64,000 nt of DNA from Microbacterium sp. SORGH_AS_0862 (GTDB lineage: Bacteria > Actinomycetota > Actinomycetes > Actinomycetales > Microbacteriaceae), in NCBI RefSeq assembly GCF_030818795.1, contig NZ_JAUTAY010000001.1:2728001-2792000 (forward strand), given 5' to 3'. A program made the translations under genes and the position numbers. Position 1 is the first letter of the stretch, and each line of letters opens with the position of its first letter. Shown in pieces: positions 40,037-49,198 of the stretch. Under the pieces are notes generated by a model. That model had not been told where the DNA came from and ran no database searches. It was given only the letters and a program-made list of their open reading frames with translations.

Positions 40037-43000
40037 TCAGCCGCGCAGGGTCTTGAGGATGCGCTGGGCGGAGACCGGCTCGGCCGTTCCCAGACGCTGC
40101 GCGAACAGACTCACCCGGTACTCCTCGAGCAGCCACCGAGCATGGACGAGAGACGCGGGCGCGGCGTCAGCGGGTGGGATCGTACCGCCGGCATCCGTAT
40201 ACGCGGCGGCGGAGCGCTCGTACTCGGTCAGGCGTTGCCGATCGCGTCCGGGCTGATCGGCCAGCTGCGCCAGCCGTTCGGCGACCGCCGCGAGGTAACG
40301 CGGCAGGTGGGCGAGGCGCGCTGTGCCGGTCCGCGAGACGAAACCGGGGTAGACGAGGCCATCGAGCTGTGCGCGGATGTCGCCGAGGGCGCCGAGCAGC
40401 GTCAGTGAGTTCTGCCGCTTCATGGCGCGCTCAATCTCTCGCAGGGAGAGCAGGATGCGGGCGACGAGGCTCGTCACCGCGAAGAGCTCGTCCGTGACCG
40501 CGGCGCTGAACGCGTCCCTGAGGCTCTCGAAGCCGGCGCGGTCGCGCACGATGCCGTCCGGGGCCGTGCGGGCGATGACCGCATCCGCGACTGCGACGCG
40601 CGCGTCCTCGACGAGGGTCTTTGCGGAGGGGTAGGGCGAGGCGGCGAGAGCGAGCTTCTCGTTGGCGGTGAGGTGATCGAGCACGTAGGAGACGGGGGAG
40701 GGCACCGTCTGGAGCACGAGGCGGCGGATGCCCGCGCGCGTCGCCCTGGCTGCCGCCTCCGGCGTCGCCTCGATGCGCAGCGACACACCCGCGCCGTCGT
40801 CGATGACCGCGGGGTAGCCGCGCACCACACCGCCCGCCACGCGCGTGTCGACCTGTTCGGGGAGCGTGCCGAAGTCCCAGTCGGTCACCCCCGTGCGCTC
40901 GACGAAGCCGTCGGCGTTCGCGGCGACGCGCGCGCCGGGTGTGCCGGGTGCGGTGACGACGCCGGGGGCGGCGGGACCGCGGCGCAGCGAGCGTGCGACG
41001 GAAGAGCGCGCGCGATCGGCGAAACGTTCCTGCAGGGCGACCAGGTCGCGGCCGGAACCGGCCGCGCGACCGCGCTCGTCGACCGCGCGGAACGAGATCA
41101 GCAGGTGGTCGGGCACGCGTTCCATCTCGAAGTCGGCTGCGCCCACCGGCTGATTGGCGACCCGCTGGATGCGGCTGGCGAGGGCGTCGCGCAGGGGGAG
41201 CGGGGGAAGGCCCGCGTGATCCTCGGGACCGGCGCCGTTCAGCTCCTCGGCGAAGCGCGCCGCCCAATCGGCCGCCGGCACGACATGGCGTCGGATCGCC
41301 TTGGGCAGCGCTCGCAGCAGCGCCGTGATCAGCTCATCGCGCATGCCCGGCACCTGCCAGTCGAATCCGCGCGGCGAGAGCTGCGCCAGGAGCGCGAGCG
41401 GGACCACCGCTGTCACACCGTCGTCGGCGGCCCCCGGCTCGAACCGGTACGCGAGCGAGAGCACCTGATCCCCCTGTGTCCAGCGGGTCGGGAAGGCGCG
41501 TTCATCGGCGCGCTCCGCGCCCTCGAGCAGGTCGGCCTCGCTCAGATCGAGCAGGCGGGGCGTGCGCCCGATGGCGTCCTTCCACCACGACTCGAACGAG
41601 CGGGCGTCGAACACGTCGGCCGGGATGCGGGAGTCGTAGAAGGCGTAGACCGCCTCGTCTCCGGCCAGGATGTCGCGGCGCCGCTCGCGCTCCTCCACCT
41701 TCTCCAGGCGTCGGCGCAGCTCGAGGTTGCGGCGGGCGAAGGCGGTCAGCGGCTTGGGCAGGCGTGAGGGATCCCACTCCTCGTCGACGAGCGCGTGGCG
41801 CACGAACATCTCCCGCGCGAGCGGGCGATCGAAGCGCGCGAGCTGCACGCGTCGTCGCGGGATGATCTCGACGCCGAACAGTGTGACCTTCTCGTAGGCG
41901 GTGGCGGCACCGGCATCCTTCGACCAGTGCGGCTCGCTCAGCTGCCGTTTGGCGAGATCGCCCGCGAGGGGCTCGGCCCAGGCTGGATCGATCGCTGCGA
42001 CCGTGCGGGCGAAGAGGCGGCTCGTCTCGACGAGCTCCGCGGCCATGACTGCCGTCGGCCGCTTCTTGCGCAGGCCGGAGCCGGGAAACAGTGAGAAGCG
42101 CGTGCCGCGGGCCCCGCGATACTCCGCGCGCGTCCCCTTGCCCTCTCGGCCCTTCTCGCGCTCGTCGAGGATGCCGATGTGCGAGAGCAGCCCGGACAGG
42201 AGAGCGCGATGCACGGTTGCGGGGTCCGCCGCCCCCGGCGCGCGCTCGGTGTCGCGGCGCAGACCGAGCAGCTGTGAGAGCTGCCGGTGCACGTCGAACC
42301 ACTCTCGCACGCGCACGTAGTTGAGCATCTCCGCCCGGCACAGCCGGCGGAAAGCGCTCGAACCGAGCTCGTCCTGCTGCTCGCGCAGATGGTTCCAGAG
42401 GTTCAGGAGAGTCAGGAAGTCGCTCGTGGGGTCGACGAAGCGCGCGTGCAGTCGATCTGCTTCCTCGCGGCGCTCCTCGGGACGCTCGCGGACGTCCTGG
42501 ATCGACAGGCCGGCCACGATCGCGAGCACATCGGGTAGTACGTCGGTGCGCCGCGCCTCGACGAGCATGCGCGCGAAGCGCGGGTCGATCGGCAGTCGGG
42601 AGATCTCCCGCCCGAGCTGGGTGAGCGCGGACCCCTGCCGACTCTGTCGGACGGCCTGCAGCTCGACGAGCAGATCGAGCGCCGATTGGACGCCGCGGGA
42701 ATCGGGAGGGGTGAGAAACGGGAAGGCGGAGATGTCGCCGAATCCGAGCGCGAGCATCTGCAGGATGACGGCGGCGAGAGAGGTGCGGAGGATCTCCGGC
42801 TCGGTGAAGACGGGACGCCGCTCGAGATCGCCCTCCCCGTACAGGCGGATCGCGATGCCCGGCGCCGTTCGCCCGGCACGGCCGGACCGCTGCTGTGCGG
42901 AGGCCTGCGAGATGGCCTCGATCGGCAGCCGCTGCACCTTCGACCGGTTGCTGTAACGGGAGATGCGGGCGGTTCCGGTGTCGATCACGTAGCGGATGCC

Positions 43001-43942
43001 GGGAACCGTCAGGCTCGTCTCGGCGACGTTCGTCGCGAGGATCACCCGGCGCCGCACACCCGCGACGCGGGACCGCTCGAACACGCGATGCTGCTCGGCC
43101 GCGGACAGGCGCCCGTAGAGGGGGAGCACCTCGGTGGGCGCCGTGGCGGAGGCGTAGGCGGCGCGCACCGCATCCGCTGCGTCGCGGATCTCGGCCTCGC
43201 CGGGAAGGAAGACGAGGACGTCGCCCGGCGCCTCGGCATCGAGTTCGCGGAGCGCCTGCACGATGGCGCTCACCTCGTCCTCGGTCTCGGCGGCGCTGAC
43301 GGCCGCCTCTTCGGTGTCGTCGTCGGTCTCCGGGACGAGCGGCCGATAGCGGATCTCGACGGGGTAGGTGCGCCCCGACACCTCGACGACGGGAGCGGGG
43401 ACACCATCGGCGTCCGCGAAGTGGCGCGCGAAGCTCTCGGGATCGATCGTGGCGGAGGTCACGATGACCTTCAGGTCAGGACGCTCGGGAAGGATGCGGC
43501 GGAGATACCCCAGCAGGAAGTCGATGTTGAGGGAGCGCTCGTGGGCCTCGTCGATGATGATCGTGTCGTAGCGGCGCAGGAGCCGGTCGCGGTGGATCTC
43601 GTTGAGAAGGATGCCGTCGGTCACCAGCGCGACGCGGGTGTCAACGGAGACCTTGTCGGTGAAGCGCACCTTGTAGCCCACCGTGGAGCCGAGCGGGACC
43701 TGCAGCTCCTCGGCGATGCGCTCGGCGATCGTCCGCGCGGCGATGCGGCGCGGCTGCGTGTGCGCGATACGGGTGCGCCCCAGCTCCAGACAGATCTTCG
43801 GCAGCTGGGTGGTCTTGCCGGATCCCGTCGCACCGGCGACGATCACGACCTGGTGGTCCTCGATGGCGCGCGCGATCTCCTCCCGGGCCGCGCTGACGGG
43901 CAGCTCGGGCGGGAAGGAGATGACGGGTTCCGGCGTTGACAC
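40037..43942 (-). CDS. hrpA: ATP-dependent RNA helicase HrpA
   Basis: A 1301-residue DEAH-box helicase. Motif I is AGATGSGKTTQLPK (about residues 37-50), motif II IIDEAHERSLN, motif VI QRSGRAGRTAPG; the ratchet/OB region and the long HrpA-specific C-terminal half (DUF3418) follow. It acts on structured RNA, and homologues help with stalled ribosomes or mRNA processing. GTG 43942 has a TAGCAT element 8 nt before it. It starts 28 bp behind the kinase operon on the same strand. Confidence 0.95.
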   Translation of the reverse strand: MSTPEPVISFPPELPVSAAREEIARAIEDHQVVIVAGATGSGKTTQLPKICLELGRTRIAHTQPRRIAARTIAERIAEELQVPLGSTVGYKVRFTDKVSVDTRVALVTDGILLNEIHRDRLLRRYDTIIIDEAHERSLNIDFLLGYLRRILPERPDLKVIVTSATIDPESFARHFADADGVPAPVVEVSGRTYPVEIRYRPLVPETDDDTEEAAVSAAETEDEVSAIVQALRELDAEAPGDVLVFLPGEAEIRDAADAVRAAYASATAPTEVLPLYGRLSAAEQHRVFERSRVAGVRRRVILATNVAETSLTVPGIRYVIDTGTARISRYSNRSKVQRLPIEAISQASAQQRSGRAGRTAPGIAIRLYGEGDLERRPVFTEPEILRTSLAAVILQMLALGFGDISAFPFLTPPDSRGVQSALDLLVELQAVRQSRQGSALTQLGREISRLPIDPRFARMLVEARRTDVLPDVLAIVAGLSIQDVRERPEERREEADRLHARFVDPTSDFLTLLNLWNHLREQQDELGSSAFRRLCRAEMLNYVRVREWFDVHRQLSQLLGLRRDTERAPGAADPATVHRALLSGLLSHIGILDEREKGREGKGTRAEYRGARGTRFSLFPGSGLRKKRPTAVMAAELVETSRLFARTVAAIDPAWAEPLAGDLAKRQLSEPHWSKDAGAATAYEKVTLFGVEIIPRRRVQLARFDRPLAREMFVRHALVDEEWDPSRLPKPLTAFARRNLELRRRLEKVEERERRRDILAGDEAVYAFYDSRIPADVFDARSFESWWKDAIGRTPRLLDLSEADLLEGAERADERAFPTRWTQGDQVLSLAYRFEPGAADDGVTAVVPLALLAQLSPRGFDWQVPGMRDELITALLRALPKAIRRHVVPAADWAARFAEELNGAGPEDHAGLPPLPLRDALASRIQRVANQPVGAADFEMERVPDHLLISFRAVDERGRAAGSGRDLVALQERFADRARSSVARSLRRGPAAPGVVTAPGTPGARVAANADGFVERTGVTDWDFGTLPEQVDTRVAGGVVRGYPAVIDDGAGVSLRIEATPEAAARATRAGIRRLVLQTVPSPVSYVLDHLTANEKLALAASPYPSAKTLVEDARVAVADAVIARTAPDGIVRDRAGFESLRDAFSAAVTDELFAVTSLVARILLSLREIERAMKRQNSLTLLGALGDIRAQLDGLVYPGFVSRTGTARLAHLPRYLAAVAERLAQLADQPGRDRQRLTEYERSAAAYTDAGGTIPPADAAPASLVHARWLLEEYRVSLFAQRLGTAEPVSAQRILKTLRG

Positions 43943-43970
43943 AGCCTTCGATGCTAACCCGAGCCGGGGC

Positions 43971-44927
43971 TCAGATGCTCAGCAGCGTCGCGAGGCCCAC
44001 GATCGAGCCCACGAACACGACCGCTGAAACCCCCGCGAGCACCGTCAGCCGGGTGCGGGTGGCTCGGCGCCGTGCGATCCGGGCCGAGAGTCCACCGTCA
44101 CCGATGTCGACGACCGGGGATGCGGCGGCGGTCGTCGGCGCTGACGTGATCGTCGGCGTACGGATCGCGTACCGTTCGCGCGCGGGCGTACGGTCGGTGT
44201 CGGCATCGGGCGCGAACGATGCGGTCTGCCTCGCGGCATCCCGACGCGCGCGCGTGAGACGCGGTGACGCCCCCGCCTTCGTCCCGCGCGGCGACAGGCT
44301 CGTCGCGTCGTCGGGGACCGCGTCGCGCGGACGCAGCACGGTGTCATCCGCATCCGCATCCGCATCCGCATCCGCATCCGCAGGCCGGTCGCGGCGGCGC
44401 AGCAGCGTCGCGTCATGCGGCTCGTCGCGGGGACGCAGCACGGTGTCGTCGGCGTCGGGCGCGTCGACGGTCGAAGGTGCGCGGGGGGTGAGGATCGTGT
44501 GTTCGTCCTCGTCCTCGTCCTCGGCGGCGGTGACCGGCAGCGGACGGGGGACGACCACGGTCGCATCCGTCGTGGGAACGGGCTTGCGCACCAGCAGGGT
44601 GCCGTCGTCCGGTTCGTCAGAGGGCGGCGCCTTCTCGGGCGACGGGGCCTGGTCCTCGACCGGACGCCGCACCAGCGCGGTACGGTCGTCCACATCCTCC
44701 GGCGCGACGGTCTGTTCGGCGGAGGGTCGACGGTCGACGATCACGGTCTCGTCGGCGGGCGGATCCGGCGTCTCGCGCGACACGATCGCCGTCGCGTCGG
44801 TCGCCTCCGCGGCCGCGGAGGCGTTGCGTCGGTCGCGCCGGCTCACGAGCTGGGTGCTGTCTTCCGGCTGTTCGGCCGGAGCGGGCCCGCGGCGCGAAAG
44901 GCGGGTGGCGTCGTCTGCGTCGGTCAT
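43971..44927 (-). CDS. Tail-anchored protein with twelve DxTxΦxxR repeats
   Basis: A 318-residue protein with no recognised family. Residues 1-215 carry twelve copies of [DE]-x-T-x-[LIV]-x-x-[RK], with Thr at 8, 25, 46, 61, 83, 110, 123, 144, 162, 174, 196 and 209. All have an acid at -2 and an aliphatic at +2; +5 is Arg in eleven and Lys in one. The spaces between are disordered and acidic (a DADADADADA run at 184-193). One membrane segment ends the protein (about 293-316) after basic ARIARRRATRTR, so the repeats should face the cytoplasm. Kinase, phosphatase and FHA genes share the operon. A multi-site phosphothreonine docking platform is inferred, not shown. Confidence 0.75.
   Translation of the reverse strand: MTDADDATRLSRRGPAPAEQPEDSTQLVSRRDRRNASAAAEATDATAIVSRETPDPPADETVIVDRRPSAEQTVAPEDVDDRTALVRRPVEDQAPSPEKAPPSDEPDDGTLLVRKPVPTTDATVVVPRPLPVTAAEDEDEDEHTILTPRAPSTVDAPDADDTVLRPRDEPHDATLLRRRDRPADADADADADADDTVLRPRDAVPDDATSLSPRGTKAGASPRLTRARRDAARQTASFAPDADTDRTPARERYAIRTPTITSAPTTAAASPVVDIGDGGLSARIARRRATRTRLTVLAGVSAVVFVGSIVGLATLLSI
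44345..44380 (-). repeat. Hexanucleotide tandem repeat
   Basis: Six exact copies of CATCCG (plus strand) encode the Asp-Ala run of the repeat protein. Copy-number change would lengthen the linker in two-residue steps without shifting the frame. Confidence 0.85.
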
Positions 44928-45868
44928 GCGTCCCCCACGAAGCGGATGCGGGCACCGCCGGCGAGCTCCGCGCTCGCACCCTCGCGTACCTCCACCGCGC
45001 GGTCCGGCACGAGCAGTCGGGCGACGCCGTCCGCGTCGATCACGGCCGTGCCGCCCGGCGTCGCGAGGTCCTCGATCTGCACGCGCGTACCGTCGGTCCA
45101 GATCTTCACGTGCGCGCGGGAGACGTCGCGCGAGACGTCTCCGAGCGCCACGAGAGTCGGCAGGTCGTCGCCCTCCACGCGTGAGCTGCGCGGTCCGCGC
45201 CCGACCAGCAGCGTGCCGTGGATCGGCACGATGTCCCCGCCCGGCAGCTCGATGGCGCGCGGGGCACGCGGCGTCCGCGGCGCGGGCTTCGGAGCGAGCG
45301 CGCTCGAGCTCGTCACGACCGTCTCGTCGTCGGCGGGTTCGGCCGCGGCAGGGCGCGGCCGAGGGGCCGCGGCGGCGGGCGGGGCGGCCGAGGGAATCGG
45401 TGGCCGCACCACGGCGGGGCGTCCGCGCAGCATGATGCCCGCGGCCGTGGTCGGTCCCACGCGCACGGGGCGCTCCGGTGTCGGGCCCAGGTCGAACAGC
45501 TTCGGCTCCGCATCCGGGGCGCCGGCCCAGGCGCGCACGACCGATGCCGCCTCCACCTCGCGCCAGGTGTGGGCACCGACGCCGTCGACGCGCCAGACCC
45601 GGCGGGAACGGTCTTCGAAACGGAGCACGAACTCGCCGCGGACGAAGGCGGTCAGGCGGTCGTCGTCCAACGCGACGACGGCGAACGCCGGGACCGCGGC
45701 GATGCCGTCGGTGAGGAGGGCGTCCAGGATCTCGGGTGTTCCGGGCATGGTTCCCGTCGACAGCACGCGTCGCGCGGCGGCGACCGCGGCGTCGCCCCCG
45801 ACGATCACCGCGAGCGTGTCGGTGGCGATCGCGGGCAGGGGCCCCTCGAACCAGGTCCGCTCAGCCAC
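44924..45868 (-). CDS. FHA domain protein
   Basis: A 314-residue cytoplasmic protein. An N-terminal domain of unknown type (about 1-150) and a Pro/Ala linker precede a C-terminal FHA domain (about 215-310) with GTLLVGRGPRSSR, DVSRAHVKI (Ser250, His253) and GGTAVID. FHA domains bind phosphothreonine. The linker carries DDETVVTSS (Thr183), the same acid-x-T-x-aliphatic pattern as the repeat protein next door. It overlaps the repeat gene by 4 bp (ATGA) and the PP2C gene by 8 bp. Confidence 0.88.
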   Translation of the reverse strand: MAERTWFEGPLPAIATDTLAVIVGGDAAVAAARRVLSTGTMPGTPEILDALLTDGIAAVPAFAVVALDDDRLTAFVRGEFVLRFEDRSRRVWRVDGVGAHTWREVEAASVVRAWAGAPDAEPKLFDLGPTPERPVRVGPTTAAGIMLRGRPAVVRPPIPSAAPPAAAAPRPRPAAAEPADDETVVTSSSALAPKPAPRTPRAPRAIELPGGDIVPIHGTLLVGRGPRSSRVEGDDLPTLVALGDVSRDVSRAHVKIWTDGTRVQIEDLATPGGTAVIDADGVARLLVPDRAVEVREGASAELAGGARIRFVGDA

Positions 45869-46700
45869 GGATCGGCCGCTCTCGTCGCGAGGTGATGGTG
45901 TCCACCTCGATGGGCTGCACGGCCGCCTGCTCGCTGGTCGCGAAGCCCCCCGTCACCTCGTCGGCCCGGGGAGCGAGTCCACCGGAGCGCACATCCACCA
46001 CGACGGCGCTGATGTTGTCGCGGCCGCCGCGGGCGAGCGCCTGATCCACCAGCGCATACGCGGTCTGCTCGGCGGATCCGCCGAGGCTGAGGCCGGCCAG
46101 CACCGCCTCGTCGCTCAGATCGTTCGACAGACCGTCCGAGCACAGCAGCATGCGCTCGCCGGTCACGATGGGGGAGAGCCAGTAGTCGGCGGGGCTCTGG
46201 CTGTCGCCGACGGCGCGGGTGATGACGTTGCGACCCGGATACGTGGACATCTCGGAGCGGCTGATCTTGCCCGCATCCACGAGTTCCTGCACGACCGAGT
46301 GATCGACCGTGAGCTGCTCGAGGGAGCTCCCGACGAGCCGGTACACCCGGGAGTCGCCGATGTTCACGACGAGCCACGCATGCGACCCGTTCTGCACCAC
46401 GGCGACCAGGGCCGCGAGGGTGGAGCCGGCACCGCGCGCGTGGCGCCCCGCGACCTGGGACACCGCGGCGTGTGCGGACTCGACAGCGGTGACAACCTCC
46501 TCCGGCTGCACGTCGTCGCGACCGACGAGGTGACGGAACGCGTCAACGACCGCCGCACTGGCCAGATCGCCCGCCTCGTGGCCTCCCATGCCGTCGGCGA
46601 CGAGGAACACCGGGTACTGCGCGAGCACCGCATCCTCGTTCAGCTTGCGTACGCGGCCGACGTCGGAGCGCGCTCCGGCCATGACGACGATCCCGGTCAT
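45861..46700 (-). CDS. PP2C-family Ser/Thr phosphatase
   Basis: A 279-residue PPM phosphatase. Metal-coordinating motifs are visible: RKLNEDAV, FLVADGMGGHEAGDLAS, NIGDSRVYRL, LLCSDGLSNDL and GRDNISAVVV. There is no membrane segment, so it acts in the cytoplasm, presumably reversing the kinase of the same operon. It overlaps the transglutaminase-like gene by 4 bp. Confidence 0.93.
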   Translation of the reverse strand: MTGIVVMAGARSDVGRVRKLNEDAVLAQYPVFLVADGMGGHEAGDLASAAVVDAFRHLVGRDDVQPEEVVTAVESAHAAVSQVAGRHARGAGSTLAALVAVVQNGSHAWLVVNIGDSRVYRLVGSSLEQLTVDHSVVQELVDAGKISRSEMSTYPGRNVITRAVGDSQSPADYWLSPIVTGERMLLCSDGLSNDLSDEAVLAGLSLGGSAEQTAYALVDQALARGGRDNISAVVVDVRSGGLAPRADEVTGGFATSEQAAVQPIEVDTITSRRERPIRG

Positions 46701-49198
46701 GGTCGTCCCCTTCCATCTCGCGACGCAGCCTCGCGCAATCCGCGTGCGAATGAGCGTAGCGACAGGCGAGCCTTCCAGCGCGTCCACAGGCCGCCTGTGG
46801 ACGCGAAACGTTGCCGTTCCTGGTCGATGAGCTCCCAGAACCGGGCGGAGTCCTCTTCGGTGGTGGTTCCCGGCGCGAACACCGCTCGATCCGCGAGGGC
46901 GGCGAGCGTCGCGGGGTCGGCGGTGTCCGCATCGCCGACGGCGGCCGCGGTCTCCGATCGCGTCGCCGCGGGCGGGATGCGGTGGCCGTGATCGACGGCC
47001 GCGTCGAGGTACTCCTCCCAGCCGCCGACGACGCGGTCGACCGGGTCCGCCGACGAGCGCCGGGCCCGTCGACGCATGATCTTCGCCGCCAGCACCGCGA
47101 TGGCGGGCATCAGCAGGATCAGCAGCGCGAAGATCGCGATGCCGGAGATGCGCAGCGTCGCCCACAGCCACGCGAGATCCACCGGATCCGTCGGCTCGTC
47201 GCTCTGCGGCGGCGACGCATCGGCGGGATCGGCCTCGGGGGGCAGGACGGTGTCGGCCTGCTCGGGCTCGACCGGGGTCATGTTCTGCGGGTCGCGACGC
47301 TGCTGGACGTCGGGCGAGAGCGGTACGCGGTGCTGGGGGGTCGTGTCGATCGCCGTCCAGGAGCCGTCCGCGTCGCGGACCTCGATCCACGCGGCCAGGT
47401 CGCCGCTCGTGCACGTTCCGTCCTCACACACCGGCAGATCCGCGTCGTCGCTGCTCAGGCGGGTGCCGAGCACGACCCGTGCGGGGAAGCCCAGATGATC
47501 CGCGATGAGCGCTCCCGCGACGGCGAACTGCTCGTCGTCTCCCGCCGCGGCGACCAGCAGCGAGTCATCGTCGCCGCCGGTCTCGTTCTGCTTCTTGAGC
47601 AGCTCCGAGAACAGGTCGCCGATGCGGTCGGTGGAGTGACCGCTGCGGCTGGGTTCGAACGTGTAGTCGCCGAGCTCCTGCGCCCACACCGGGACGGCGC
47701 CGGGATCGAGCGTCAACGCGTGCGAGAGGAGTCCGCGCGCCCGCAAGCGCGAGATCAGCTCGACGAGACCCGCGCCGCCCGAGGGGGCGTCCTGCGCGCT
47801 CACCCACTCTTCGAGGGATTCGGGGACGAAGGCCGGGTCGAACGTGCCCGAACGGGACGGTGTCAACGTACCGGGGTCGCGCGGGGCGTCGGTGACCACC
47901 CCGGTCTGCGTGTAGCTGACGCCGGCGGCGAGCCCCGGGTCCGACAGCTCGACGCCGGTGGCCGAGTCCGGGTTGTAGAAGAAGCCGTCCGACAGGGCGG
48001 CCCGCGTCGATCCGGAGAAGTCGATCGAGGTGAGATCGCCCACGGCGGGCACCCAGATGCCCGTGTAGTCGCCGATCGTGAACGTGGCGGAGGCGCGGTC
48101 GCCCGTGTCGGCGGGCAGGGAAGCGGGAACCCGTCGGAACTCGGTGCTGTCGGAGCGGTCGCCGGTCTGCGGGTCGGTGGCCCGCATGACCCGGCCGTCG
48201 TAGTAGCTGAGGGTCGCCAGACGCACGCGATCCACTCCGGAGTCCGCGGCGACGGTGAACAGCACCTCGTCGAACCGCTCGTCGGAGAAGGCGGCGCGGT
48301 AGTCGGCGAGGGGGCTCAGCGTCTGACGCACCTTCAACACGGGGTCGACCGCCGTGCGCAGCACGTCGCGGGAGGAACCCGCCACTGCCCAGGGCGCGAG
48401 CGCGAGTCCCAAGGTGAGGGCGATGACGAGCATCCCCGCGGCGAGGGCGATGCGGCTGCCGAGGGTGCGCGCGACACGGACGGAGGAGCGTACGCCGCTC
48501 GCCGAGCGCGCGACGCGCAAGGCGACCCGACGCGTGTGGACGTTGCGCCACACGTACCAGGCGAAGCCGGTGAGCAGCGCGCCGAGCCCGACCGCCGCCT
48601 CCCAGACCCCATCCAGTTCCCACGGCCCGATGCGCCACGAGCCGTCCACGGCGCTCGATCCGAACAGGACGCCGAACGCGGTGATCAACAGCGCGAGCGG
48701 TGCCGCGAGCACCCAGAGCCTGACCGCGCGCAACGCCAGCAGGAGCGCCAGGGTTCCGAGGGCGAGCATCAGGAAGAAGGGGAGCGCGAGAGTCGCCTGG
48801 TACACCCCGAGCGGCAGCTCGAGGGTGAGCAGGTTCTTCCACCCCGTGACGGGTGCGCTCACGACGCCCCAGACGCCCGGCAGGATCGTCGCGGGGTCGG
48901 TGATCATCGTCGGCGCGGCGACCGGAACGCCGACGACGACGTACGCGCCCGCGGTGATGAGGGCGAGCTGCCACCAGCGCAGCGGACGCCAGAGCGAGAG
49001 CAGGGCGATGCCGGTGGAGACGACGATCGCCACCGCGGCGACGAGCACGAACCAGCCGCTGCGGTAGATCGCCCACGCGGATGCGGCGCCGATCGCCAGC
49101 AGGGCGTCGATGAAGGCGATGTTGCCGACGAGGAACGCGATGTCGCGTTCGGTGCGGCGGGGCCGGCGCGCTCGGGCGCGTGCGTCCGGCGCGCTCAT
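46697..49198 (-). CDS. Transglutaminase-like membrane protein lacking catalytic Cys and His
   Basis: An 833-residue protein: six to seven N-terminal membrane segments (about 25-250), an extracytoplasmic transglutaminase-like domain (about 270-640), a further membrane segment (about 705-730) and a cytoplasmic C-terminus of about 100 residues. Where active relatives have G-x-C-x-x-F-A this one reads GDDEQFAVA, and the HAWVEV histidine is AAWIEV; only the Asp (WTAIDTTP) remains. It is therefore probably a non-enzymatic binding domain. It overlaps both neighbours by 4 bp. Confidence 0.85.
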   Translation of the reverse strand: MSAPDARARARRPRRTERDIAFLVGNIAFIDALLAIGAASAWAIYRSGWFVLVAAVAIVVSTGIALLSLWRPLRWWQLALITAGAYVVVGVPVAAPTMITDPATILPGVWGVVSAPVTGWKNLLTLELPLGVYQATLALPFFLMLALGTLALLLALRAVRLWVLAAPLALLITAFGVLFGSSAVDGSWRIGPWELDGVWEAAVGLGALLTGFAWYVWRNVHTRRVALRVARSASGVRSSVRVARTLGSRIALAAGMLVIALTLGLALAPWAVAGSSRDVLRTAVDPVLKVRQTLSPLADYRAAFSDERFDEVLFTVAADSGVDRVRLATLSYYDGRVMRATDPQTGDRSDSTEFRRVPASLPADTGDRASATFTIGDYTGIWVPAVGDLTSIDFSGSTRAALSDGFFYNPDSATGVELSDPGLAAGVSYTQTGVVTDAPRDPGTLTPSRSGTFDPAFVPESLEEWVSAQDAPSGGAGLVELISRLRARGLLSHALTLDPGAVPVWAQELGDYTFEPSRSGHSTDRIGDLFSELLKKQNETGGDDDSLLVAAAGDDEQFAVAGALIADHLGFPARVVLGTRLSSDDADLPVCEDGTCTSGDLAAWIEVRDADGSWTAIDTTPQHRVPLSPDVQQRRDPQNMTPVEPEQADTVLPPEADPADASPPQSDEPTDPVDLAWLWATLRISGIAIFALLILLMPAIAVLAAKIMRRRARRSSADPVDRVVGGWEEYLDAAVDHGHRIPPAATRSETAAAVGDADTADPATLAALADRAVFAPGTTTEEDSARFWELIDQERQRFASTGGLWTRWKARLSLRSFARGLREAASRDGRGRP

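Noticed and set aside
44345..44380. Short tandem repeats as a CRISPR or origin iteron array
   Set aside because: The units are 6 bp, contiguous and coding; there are no spacers, cas genes or replication genes.
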